Source of the DNA: Anaerolineaceae bacterium
GTDB taxonomy: Bacteria > Chloroflexota > Anaerolineae > Anaerolineales > Anaerolineaceae
Length of the DNA stretch: 13,888 nucleotides
NCBI GenBank assembly: GCA_030620065.1
Contig: JAUXFJ010000012.1
Location: forward strand, 1-13,888
Direction: 5' to 3'
Shown: positions 1 to 7,257 of the stretch, piece by piece
Layout: each line of letters begins with the position of its first letter
Position numbering within the stretch: the stretch's first letter is position 1
Translations under genes and position numbers: made by a program
Notes under the pieces: generated by a model
What the model saw: only the letters and a program-made list of their open reading frames with translations
The model's database searches: none
Told to the model about the DNA's origin: nothing

Positions 1-249
1 CCGATAAAAGGTACACTTTTACCGGGCTCAGACGCTGATATTGCCATTTGGAATCCTGACATTGAGATGTGCTACGGGGTAAATGTCGCCCACCACCGCA
101 CAGATTACAACCTATATGAAAATTGGATAATAAAAGGTTATCCTGAGACGGTCTTTTTACGCGGTCATAAGATCGTAGACAGCGGTAAATGGTATGGAAA
201 ACCTGGTCTTGGTAAATACCAGATACGGAAATTCGGCGATGTACTATAA
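1..249 (+). CDS. Hydantoinase/dihydropyrimidinase family amidohydrolase, C-terminal fragment
   Basis: This is the last 82 codons of a gene whose start lies outside the window; the frame is open from base 1 and ends at the TAA at 247-249. The visible part begins with KGTLLPGSDADIAIWNPD, the C-terminal beta-sandwich signature of cyclic amidohydrolases of the D-hydantoinase/dihydropyrimidinase group. It continues with a DYNLYENW segment and PETVFLRGHKIV, and ends with GKPGLGKY, all in the order typical of this family's C-terminus. Family members open cyclic amide rings such as hydantoins or dihydropyrimidines in the cytoplasm with a binuclear metal centre. The metal ligands and carbamylated lysine are in the missing N-terminal part, so activity and substrate cannot be judged. 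The next gene starts 27 bases downstream on the same strand, so co-transcription is possible. Confidence 0.88.
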   Translation, partial: PIKGTLLPGSDADIAIWNPDIEMCYGVNVAHHRTDYNLYENWIIKGYPETVFLRGHKIVDSGKWYGKPGLGKYQIRKFGDVL

Positions 250-276
250 GCAGCAGATGAAAGGTTCCTCAATATC

Positions 277-1887
277 GTGCTGATCATCCTACCTATCATA
301 TTCTTATTTATTGCCGCGTTGGTCATTACCATCATTAATCAGACCAAGCCGAATATTGCTATTACCTGGCTGATTGGTGCAGGATCTTGTTTCGTTTCGT
401 GGCTGATAGTCATCATTCTGAGACTGTATTTACCAAGCGCATTATTCCTAATCAAATGGGAACCCGAACCCTTATTCTTCGGTTCTCCAATGTTGATATT
501 GGACTATCAATCCTGGCCTTATGCATTGTGTCTGATCACGCTTACCCTGGCGGTCATTCTGACAGATTCAGCAAGAACTAGGCTGGATTCCAGCCCAAGA
601 ACATGGGCAACTAGCATGGCGATCACAGCTATCAATTTGCTGGCGCTCATGGCTGGAAATCCATTAACGATGGTTTTGGCTTGGACCTTTGTAGATCTCA
701 TTGAATTGATCTACAATCTCTCAGGGCAACACTCCGGGAAATTTAATAAGCGTATCGTTCTATCCTACAGTGTGCGCCTTTTAAGCGTCATTATGTTCAT
801 CTGGGCAACCATGGTAGGCTGGCTTGAAAGTGGTCCCTTTGATCTTAATCACATCCCCGCCAGAGCAGCGGTTTATTTTCTTATCGCAGCAGGCTTGCGG
901 CTTGGCGTCCTGCCATTAAATCTTGCTTTCTTAAATGAACCCAGTCCCAAAAGAGGTGCAGGGAGCCTCTTACGCCTTGCACCAGTGGCTTCAAGCTTAA
1001 GTTTGCTTGCCTATCTTCCCAAAAACACAATCAGCATCAGACCCTATTGGTCTCTGCCCTTGCAAGCTATGACCGCATTAGCCGCATTGTATGGCGCAGG
1101 TATGTGGGTCGCAAAGCAAGATGATACCGAGGGTCGTCCCTATTGGATTGTTGCCTTGGCATCTTTGAGCATTGCATGCGTGATCAATGGACAGCCTGCT
1201 TCCAGCCGGGCCTGGGGGGTTGCATTACTGCTTACCGGAAGCCTGCTATTCCTTTTTTCACCCCGCATTAGGCGCATGCGTTTTCTCTTGTTTCTCGGGC
1301 TCCTGGGTATTCTTGCAATACCATTCACGCCTGCAGCCTCCGGTTGGCAGGGATTGATCAGTCAAGGCTTGAATCTTTGGAGTGTTTTATTGATCCTTTC
1401 ACATGCACTGCTGATCCTTGGATATATGCGGCATATATTTAGTGCAAGAGAAGCAGCAACTGGTTTGGATGCTTGGGCAAAGATCGTGTATCCTCTCGGC
1501 TTGATCATAATTATTCAAGCCGACATCGCCATTGGTTTAATTGGTTGGCCAGGTGTCCTTACACATGGCTTTTGGTGGGGAGGCCTCATTAGCTCCCTGG
1601 TTGTCACGATCGTCACTATCCTTGTATGGCGCTTGGGTTTAACGCCACCTTACATCAATTTGCCTGAAGAAGGAGCAATCAGGAAAATAATCGGTAAGAG
1701 CTTATGGATAATTAAGAAAACACTCAGCTTGGAATGGGCTTACAAACTATTTTGGTCCGCCTATCAACTCTTAGGTCAATTGATATTTGGTTTGGTCACA
1801 ATCCTTGAGGGAGATGGTGGTATTTTATGGGCGTTGCTGCTCTTGGTTTTACTCATATCATTGATCACTTCACTTGGAGTATCTTAA
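277..1887 (+). CDS. Divergent NuoL/M/N-like (complex I/Mrp antiporter family) membrane protein, 536 aa
   Basis: A very hydrophobic protein with roughly 14 predicted membrane helices that I place in the proton-conducting NuoL/M/N/MrpA/D superfamily. The helix carrying the family's TM5 glutamate corresponds to TMVLAWTFVDLIELIY, where the acid is Asp140. The segment matching the TM7 lysine motif is GLRLGVLPLNLAF, with Arg208 five residues before the proline, where NuoM has Lys. No lysine is visible at the TM12 position (around residues 347-360, IPFTPAASGW). After a positively charged region at about 467-490 the C-terminus has EGDGGILW followed by one more helix. The start is GTG at 277, with a weak AAAGG 12 bases upstream. 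The stop overlaps the next gene's ATG (TAATG). Role is inferred: ion translocation or a scaffold for a membrane complex. Superfamily assignment is fairly secure; the precise subunit type is not. Confidence 0.72.
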   Translation: MLIILPIIFLFIAALVITIINQTKPNIAITWLIGAGSCFVSWLIVIILRLYLPSALFLIKWEPEPLFFGSPMLILDYQSWPYALCLITLTLAVILTDSARTRLDSSPRTWATSMAITAINLLALMAGNPLTMVLAWTFVDLIELIYNLSGQHSGKFNKRIVLSYSVRLLSVIMFIWATMVGWLESGPFDLNHIPARAAVYFLIAAGLRLGVLPLNLAFLNEPSPKRGAGSLLRLAPVASSLSLLAYLPKNTISIRPYWSLPLQAMTALAALYGAGMWVAKQDDTEGRPYWIVALASLSIACVINGQPASSRAWGVALLLTGSLLFLFSPRIRRMRFLLFLGLLGILAIPFTPAASGWQGLISQGLNLWSVLLILSHALLILGYMRHIFSAREAATGLDAWAKIVYPLGLIIIIQADIAIGLIGWPGVLTHGFWWGGLISSLVVTIVTILVWRLGLTPPYINLPEEGAIRKIIGKSLWIIKKTLSLEWAYKLFWSAYQLLGQLIFGLVTILEGDGGILWALLLLVLLISLITSLGVS

Positions 1888-2483
1888 TGTTCCTCAAGTT
1901 AGGCAATCTTACTTTCATCTTAGTATTATTTACATCCTTCAGCATATTATTGCTCCGTAACTGGCGCATCAACGTGATCACCCTGGCTATCCAATACCTG
2001 GGGATTTTCTTTCTTGTTGCTATTAACTGGCCATTAAGCATGGCTGTCATAAAGCTTGTCGTTGGATGGATGATCTGTGCGGTTTTAGGTATAACCTGCA
2101 TGACAATTAAGAATCTCGATGAAACAGAAGACCGCAAACTGCTCTCAAGTTACTTCTTCCGCGGATTTGGAGGCTTGTTAATCATACTAATTATCTTTGC
2201 CCTCATACCACAAGTCCAGAGCATCTTTCCGCCAAAAATTCCCCAGCCCATCATTAAAGCAAGCGTGATGCTCATCGGAATAGGTTTGCTGCAATTAGGC
2301 ATGACCTCCAAGCCCTTCTATGTTGTCATTGGTTTGTTGACCGTACTATCCGGCTTTGAAATCTTGCATTCAGCTTTAGAGATCTCCAGCCTCCTGGCAG
2401 GGCTGCTCGCTGGGGTTAATATGGGCTTGGCTTTGGTGGGCGTTTATTTCCTAAGTAAAGAGAATAACGAGGTGAGCACATGA
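1887..2483 (+). CDS. Small membrane protein with NuoK/MnhC-like C-terminal half, 198 aa
   Basis: The open frame extends upstream to 1827, but I choose ATG 1887: it overlaps the previous stop as TAATG and has GGAG at 1876-1879, seven bases upstream. The protein has about six hydrophobic segments. The N-terminal half (residues 1-110) holds three helices with INWPLSMAVIKLVVGWM at 46-62 and a short charged loop at 77-86. The C-terminal half (about 122-189) resembles NuoK/MnhC: a GIGLLQLGMTSKPF turn, then a second helix with GFEIL, where Glu158 matches the conserved NuoK TM2 glutamate, then a third helix GVNMGLALVGVYFL in which the usual TM3 glutamate is Gly. Its stop overlaps the next start (ATGA). 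Its position between two NuoL/M/N-like genes supports a NuoK-like partner role. This assignment is by eye and could be chance similarity between hydrophobic helices. Confidence 0.6.
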   Translation: MFLKLGNLTFILVLFTSFSILLLRNWRINVITLAIQYLGIFFLVAINWPLSMAVIKLVVGWMICAVLGITCMTIKNLDETEDRKLLSSYFFRGFGGLLIILIIFALIPQVQSIFPPKIPQPIIKASVMLIGIGLLQLGMTSKPFYVVIGLLTVLSGFEILHSALEISSLLAGLLAGVNMGLALVGVYFLSKENNEVST

Positions 2484-3892
2484 GTACTCCTCTTATCTGG
2501 ATCGCCTTACCTTTGCTCTTTGCATTATTCCTTGCTCTTATACAAACAAAACACGTTCTTTCTTGCACTCTAGGAGCATTGTTTGCTTTCTCTTTAGCTC
2601 TGCTTGCTGCTTTTTTTTCCGAAAACTTGATCGTTGAACTCGGCCCATTAACTTTCGAGGTCAATACGAATTTGAACATCCTGGGGCGGGTACTGCTGAT
2701 TAATACTGGCAATCTTCCATTCATCTCGCTGATGTACTTTTTTACCGGCTTGTGGATCATCGGAAGCGGATGGTTCAAATTGAGCAACTGGTTTCGGGCA
2801 ATATCCTTCAGTGTTGTTGCAATTCTGATTGCTGCCCTTGCTGTAGAACCATTTCTTTATGCTGCATTATTAATCGAATTAGCAGTTCTCCTCAGCATTC
2901 CATTGCTATCACCTTATGGAGAAAAAGTCAGTACCGGTGTTTTACGTTTCCTAATCTTCCAAACCTTAGCATTACCATTGATTCTCCTGTCCGGTTGGAT
3001 GCTTTCAGGCATTGAAACAGCCCCCTCAGGCAGCCCACTAATCAATCAAGCCACTATTTTTTTAATCTTGGGCTTTGCTTTTTGGTTGGCAGTTTTCCCC
3101 TTTCACACCTGGGTGCCGATGATCAGCCAAACCAGTCATCCATGGATCGTCAGTTTTATATTACTGATCTTGCCAAACACTATGCTTATGTTTGCGCTCA
3201 CGTTTATCGATCGCTATACCTGGCTGCGTGCTATTCCAGAACTTTATGACGTATTACGCTTGATAGGCACGCTGACGATCGTTATAGGCGGGGTTTTAGT
3301 GGCTTTCCAGCGTCACCTGGGTAGGGCATTAGGTTATGCAGCGATCATCGAAACAGGGTTTTCCCTCTTAGCAGTCGGGCTTAGCCCTCAGGGTGGCATG
3401 AACTGGTTTAGCATGCTCATACTGCCGCGTGCACTGGCTTACTGGCTATGGGCATTTTCATTAAGTGAGCTTAAGAAGCATGTCGATGACTTGTCCCTAG
3501 ATTCAGTATCCAGTGCCATGCATGCTTTCCCATTTTTATGTGGAGGCATATTATTAGGTCAACTCAGCATAGCAGGTTTACCCTTATTAGCCAGCTTCCC
3601 AATTAAACGCATGATCTGGTTCAGCGCGGCAGACCCAGACCTTCTTAACGCGCTCTGGATCTTTATTGGCAGCATGGGTTTATTTGTTTTCAGCCTGCGA
3701 ACATTGATACATTTTTCCACCCCACCAAGTGAGGAAAACCAGTGTTGGAAAATTAACGAATCGGTATCTGTGATCATTCCAATTACCATTGCTGTTATCG
3801 CCATTTTCATATTGGGTTTATTGCCCCAGCTGCTTCTCCCGCGCCTGCTTAGTATTCTCAATGCTTTCGAGCATTTCCCTTACTTGAAATAA
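2480..3892 (+). CDS. Divergent NuoM/NuoN-like proton-conducting membrane transporter subunit, 470 aa
   Basis: About 13-14 predicted membrane helices with clear NuoM/N (proton_antipo_M) landmarks. The TM5 helix AALLIELAVLLSIPLL carries Glu133. The TM7-8 motif is FPFHTWVP at 206-213, matching the family's FPFHTWLP. The stretch HLGRALGYAAIIETG at 279-293 matches the KRLLAYSSI helix. The TM12 motif is GLPLLASFPIKRM with Lys376. However, the TM7 lysine position, five residues before Pro207, is Trp202, and the TM8 lysine is also absent. It starts at ATG 2480, overlapping the upstream stop (ATGA), with GAGG at 2469-2472. Canonical relatives pump protons or exchange Na+/H+ across the cytoplasmic membrane; partial retention of key residues means ion transport is plausible but not assured. 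It is the last gene of the three-gene module. Confidence 0.82.
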   Translation: MSTPLIWIALPLLFALFLALIQTKHVLSCTLGALFAFSLALLAAFFSENLIVELGPLTFEVNTNLNILGRVLLINTGNLPFISLMYFFTGLWIIGSGWFKLSNWFRAISFSVVAILIAALAVEPFLYAALLIELAVLLSIPLLSPYGEKVSTGVLRFLIFQTLALPLILLSGWMLSGIETAPSGSPLINQATIFLILGFAFWLAVFPFHTWVPMISQTSHPWIVSFILLILPNTMLMFALTFIDRYTWLRAIPELYDVLRLIGTLTIVIGGVLVAFQRHLGRALGYAAIIETGFSLLAVGLSPQGGMNWFSMLILPRALAYWLWAFSLSELKKHVDDLSLDSVSSAMHAFPFLCGGILLGQLSIAGLPLLASFPIKRMIWFSAADPDLLNALWIFIGSMGLFVFSLRTLIHFSTPPSEENQCWKINESVSVIIPITIAVIAIFILGLLPQLLLPRLLSILNAFEHFPYLK

Positions 3893-3919
3893 TTAATGAG
3901 CTACACCCAGATTAATTAT
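3889..3919 (+). other. AT-only inverted repeat at the end of the membrane-module operon
   Basis: A perfect 9-base inverted repeat, ATAATTAAT at 3889-3897 and ATTAATTAT at 3911-3919, separated by 13 bases and overlapping the stop codon of the upstream gene. It lacks GC pairs and a following T-run, so it is at best a weak terminator; a protein-binding palindrome is the alternative. The rest of the gap to 4087 is AT-rich and holds no gene that I can see. Confidence 0.3.
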
Positions 3920-3996
3920 ATATATTGGCTATGTTTTGATTAATAAACCTTCTCATAAAACCAAAGACGGATCACAACTTATCCCTTGATTATGAG

Positions 3997-4002
3997 TATA
4001 AT
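3997..4002 (+). promoter_or_regulatory. Probable -10 box for the coiled-coil/selB transcription unit
   Basis: A perfect TATAAT lies 85 bases upstream of the coiled-coil gene's ATG, in an AT-rich gap. A TG pair sits four bases upstream of the TATAAT, nearly but not exactly in extended -10 position. No good -35 box is found at 16-18 bases (ACAACT/CAACTT). A 7-base inverted repeat (CTCATAA at 3952-3958, TTATGAG at 3990-3996) ends directly against the -10 box and could be an operator or chance. Confidence 0.4.
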
Positions 4003-4087
4003 TAATGTGGAACTCAATATTGCTAATAATAAAATTTCCTGATCTATGAAATAACAGGAAGCACTTGTATGGAAATTGAGGTGAGAT

Positions 4088-5278
4088 ATGGACGAATTTC
4101 AAGGATTTGAGCACTTAGAAAAACGTGTTAAATGGCTAGACAGTGAGCGCCGGAGTGATAAAACGACCATCGCCACTCTCCAAAATCAATTTACTAAATT
4201 AGAGTCTGAAAACAGTTCATTAAAACAACGCGTCAATGAAATGGACAGCGAAGTCACGCGCTTGACAACTCTCCTCGCTCGTTTGGATAAATTTGATACT
4301 TTAATAGATCGTCTGCATACAGAATTAACCCAACAACTTACAGATTTCGAAGAAGAACTGCAAAAAAAACAAGTTAAAACCGATAAAACTCGGCGTTTGG
4401 AAATCGAGTCAATGAATAAATCGTTGATTGAAATGCACCGTGTCACCGACTCAGTTGTCATTATGCAAAATGATTTTAAAGATCAAAAAGAAGAAAATCT
4501 TCGCATCTCCCGAGTCATCGAAGAACTCAAGCAGCAAATTTCCGACGTTAATCGTTTTGATGAAGATTACAAACGTTCACTCCACCTCGTCGAAGACAAC
4601 CGCAGACAGGATACTAAAAGGCTTTCTGACCTACAAGGTGAAGTTGTTGCTCAACGCAAACGCTTGGATGAAAATCGCGGACGTTTAGAATTATCGGATG
4701 ATAATTTACGCCAAATCGAAAATCGGATCAATGAGTTGCAAGCAACTGAGGCAAAGCGCAGGGAGGTGCAATCCGCATTCTTTGAAAAAATTAAGCTACA
4801 GGGTATCGAACGTGACCGTGTCTTTAAAGAATGGCGCGATCGTTTTGATGCAATGGAAAAGATCAATCATGGCTTAGAATCCCAGCTAACTGGTTTAGAA
4901 AGCACGCATAAAGCGGTGAAAAAATCTCAAGCTGAATTAGACGATGTAACCCAGCGATTTGATAGACGCATCAATGAGATCACTGAGATGCAAAGGTTAA
5001 ATGACGAACGATTCAGACAGGAATGGACCACTTTTAAGGCAGATGATTTGAAACGCTGGACAAATTACACATTAGGACAAGAAGAACAACACCGTGAAAC
5101 GAATCGTCAAGTCGAAAACATGGTCAAGCGTGTTACAGATCTTGAAGACTTGACAAGAACTATCCAAAATGCGTTGGGAAAGATCAACCAGGATTCGGTA
5201 AAGCGATTCCAAATCCTCTTACGTTCTTATCAAGAATCGATCCAGATGTATTCTGATATCAGCAAATCAAAACTTTAG
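4088..5278 (+). CDS. Long cytoplasmic coiled-coil protein of unknown function, 396 aa
   Basis: I do not recognise a named family. From about residue 5 to 375 the sequence is almost continuously charged and helical with heptad-like spacing of Leu/Ile/Met, rich in Glu, Lys, Arg, Gln and Asp, with very few prolines or glycines. There is no cysteine, signal peptide or membrane helix, so a soluble, elongated, probably oligomeric cytoplasmic protein is expected. Blocks such as LESENSSLKQRV and LKQQISDVNRFDEDYKR are typical of long parallel or antiparallel coiled coils. The start is ATG 4088 with a strong GAGG at 4078-4081 six bases upstream. selB begins nine bases after the stop, and its Shine-Dalgarno sequence overlaps this gene's TAG. 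That layout suggests joint expression with selB, but says nothing firm about function. Resemblance to SMC- or tropomyosin-like proteins would be compositional only. Confidence 0.85.
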   Translation: MDEFQGFEHLEKRVKWLDSERRSDKTTIATLQNQFTKLESENSSLKQRVNEMDSEVTRLTTLLARLDKFDTLIDRLHTELTQQLTDFEEELQKKQVKTDKTRRLEIESMNKSLIEMHRVTDSVVIMQNDFKDQKEENLRISRVIEELKQQISDVNRFDEDYKRSLHLVEDNRRQDTKRLSDLQGEVVAQRKRLDENRGRLELSDDNLRQIENRINELQATEAKRREVQSAFFEKIKLQGIERDRVFKEWRDRFDAMEKINHGLESQLTGLESTHKAVKKSQAELDDVTQRFDRRINEITEMQRLNDERFRQEWTTFKADDLKRWTNYTLGQEEQHRETNRQVENMVKRVTDLEDLTRTIQNALGKINQDSVKRFQILLRSYQESIQMYSDISKSKL

Positions 5279-5287
5279 GAACTGATT

Positions 5288-7198
5288 ATGCATGTCATAG
5301 GCACAGCCGGCCATATTGACCATGGTAAATCTGCATTGATCGCCGCTCTTTCAGGTACACACCCTGATCGTTTGAAAGAAGAGATTGCAAGAGAGATGAG
5401 CATCGACCTGGGTTTTGCCTGGTTCGATTTACCAAATGGTGAACCTGTTGGTGTAGTGGATGTTCCTGGTCATCGCGATTTTATCGAAAATATGCTTGCC
5501 GGCGTGGGTGGTATTGATGCTGCCCTTTTCGTTATTGCTGCCGATGAAGGGATCATGCCCCAAACACGTGAGCACCTAGCTATTCTTGATCTGCTCCAAA
5601 TTCAAACGAGCGTTATTGCTCTCAATAAAATTGATCTAATCCACGACCCGGAGTGGTTAGATATGATCAAACTGGATATAATGGAGGCAATTAAGGGGAC
5701 TACTTTAGAAAATGCACCCATTATTGGAGTCTCCGCAAAAACAAAACAGGGGCTGAATGAATTAAAAATCGCTTTACAGAAGATGCTTGAGGAAAAAGCT
5801 GGGCGATCCGATCTCGGACGCCCGCGATTGCCAATAGATCGCGTTTTCCACTTATCTGGTTTTGGTACAATCGTAACGGGCACACTTCTAGACGGCGTGT
5901 TTCACTTGGGTGATGATGTTTTGGTACTGCCAAGCAGGCTCAAAGGACGCATCCGCGGACTGCAGACACATAAGCAAAAGGAAGAATCTGCTTATCCCGG
6001 AAGCCGAACTGCGATCAATATCAGTGGTATTAATAAAAAAGAGATTAAGCGCGGGGATGTTATAATACTCCCTAACAGCTATCAGCCCACCCATCTCCTT
6101 GATCTGCACTTTCGTTTACTTGCAGATATCAAATCACCCATTAAACACAATACCGAAGTGAAGCTCTTCCTTGGCGCTGCAGAAGTCCAAGCGCGACTAC
6201 GCCTGCTTGGCTGCAATGAACTTGAACCGGGTAATGAGGCATTGATCCAATTAAAATTAATTAAACCTGTCGTCGCTGTGCGGGGTGACCGCTATATCCT
6301 GCGCCGTCCCTCTCCATCCGAAACACTGGGTGGCGGTGTCGTGCTTGACCCACATCCCGAAAAAATTCATAAACGATTTAACAAACAAACATTAAACGCC
6401 TTGAATGAGATGCTCAAGGGAGATCCAGAAGGGATACTGTTACAGGCCACTGAGCGTTTAAGCACGCCAACGATTGAAGAGCTGTTACAAAAAGCAGCAC
6501 TTTCTCCTGATAAAGGGCTGCAAATCATAAACGCGCTCCTGGAAAAAGGTCTATTAATTTCATTAAGTGCTGATACTAGTCAATCTGCATCTCACGAGCG
6601 GATCGTGACACAAGCTTTATGGCTTAGAGAAACGGAATGTATTGTAAGTTTATTGACAGGTTTTCATCAAGAATTTCCTCTACGGGAGGGGATGCCGCGA
6701 GAAGCATTACGCGCCAAGCTCGACATGAATAGTGAACTATTCGAGTTGATAGTAAATAAACTTGCTCGTGAAAGCAAAATAAAGCTTTCAGGAACAATCA
6801 TTTTCTTGGCAAGCCATAAGATCACACTTTCTAAGGAGCAAGAGGTTGAAGTTAAGAACTTTTTTCAGAAATTCAATGCTGCCCCTTATAACCCGCCCGG
6901 TTTTAAAGAAAGTCAAGAACTACTGGGGGAAGACCTGCTCACTGCACTGATCTTCACCGGCAGATTGATCCGCGTTTCAGATGATATTATCTTTACACCA
7001 GACGCTTACCACCAAATGATTGCTATGGTGAAAGAACGACTTTATCAAAACGGATCAATATCTTTAACCGAACTGCGTGATCACTTCCAAACCAGCCGCA
7101 GATTTGCACTTGCTCTGCTTGAACATCTTGATTTAGTTGGAATGACCGTACGTCAAGGTGATTTACGTATACTTAAGGAAAATAGTAAAGGTAATTGA
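5288..7198 (+). CDS. selB: Selenocysteine-specific translation elongation factor SelB
   Basis: SelB is the EF-Tu-like GTPase that brings selenocysteyl-tRNA to UGA codons by binding a SECIS hairpin in the mRNA. All G motifs are visible: GHIDHGKS at 8-15, switch I REMSIDLGFAW at 35-45, DVPGH at 58-62, NKID at 113-116 and SAK at 149-151. Beta-barrel domains follow (from about residue 178, starting RLPIDRVFHLSGFGTIVTGT), then domain 3 with RGDRYILRRPSPSETLGGG. The C-terminal quarter carries winged-helix repeats, including FPLREGMPREALR and, near the end, TSRRFALALLEHLD, the usual SelB mRNA-binding region. The length, 636 aa, is normal. ATG 5288 has AGGA at 5277-5280 overlapping the upstream stop. 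No selA, selC, selD or UGA-containing gene is visible in the window, so those must be elsewhere. Switch I has Ser38 where most have Thr. Confidence 0.96.
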   Translation: MHVIGTAGHIDHGKSALIAALSGTHPDRLKEEIAREMSIDLGFAWFDLPNGEPVGVVDVPGHRDFIENMLAGVGGIDAALFVIAADEGIMPQTREHLAILDLLQIQTSVIALNKIDLIHDPEWLDMIKLDIMEAIKGTTLENAPIIGVSAKTKQGLNELKIALQKMLEEKAGRSDLGRPRLPIDRVFHLSGFGTIVTGTLLDGVFHLGDDVLVLPSRLKGRIRGLQTHKQKEESAYPGSRTAINISGINKKEIKRGDVIILPNSYQPTHLLDLHFRLLADIKSPIKHNTEVKLFLGAAEVQARLRLLGCNELEPGNEALIQLKLIKPVVAVRGDRYILRRPSPSETLGGGVVLDPHPEKIHKRFNKQTLNALNEMLKGDPEGILLQATERLSTPTIEELLQKAALSPDKGLQIINALLEKGLLISLSADTSQSASHERIVTQALWLRETECIVSLLTGFHQEFPLREGMPREALRAKLDMNSELFELIVNKLARESKIKLSGTIIFLASHKITLSKEQEVEVKNFFQKFNAAPYNPPGFKESQELLGEDLLTALIFTGRLIRVSDDIIFTPDAYHQMIAMVKERLYQNGSISLTELRDHFQTSRRFALALLEHLDLVGMTVRQGDLRILKENSKGN

Positions 7199-7257
7199 AG
7201 CCCATGATTTGGGAATTTAACCACATTATTTCATCCTACGGATAAGGAGATAAAGAT

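Noticed and set aside
1827..1886. Upstream in-frame extension giving a 218-residue middle membrane protein
   Set aside because: It would overlap the previous gene by 60 bases; ATG 1887 has a well-spaced GGAG and a TAATG junction, the normal coupled arrangement.
277..3892. Calling the module a normal mrp (mnh) antiporter or nuo operon
   Set aside because: The small mrpB, C, E, F, G genes and all nuo catalytic-arm genes are missing, and the residue pattern is divergent.
3910..3944. Two GATTAAT direct repeats in the gap after the membrane module
   Set aside because: Short, AT-only and not repeated further; no sign of an origin, attachment site or CRISPR-like spacing.
3952..3996. 7-base inverted repeat CTCATAA/TTATGAG as an operator
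   Set aside because: Arms are 31 bases apart and short; in about 200 bases of AT-rich DNA such a match is expected by chance. Mentioned only alongside the promoter.
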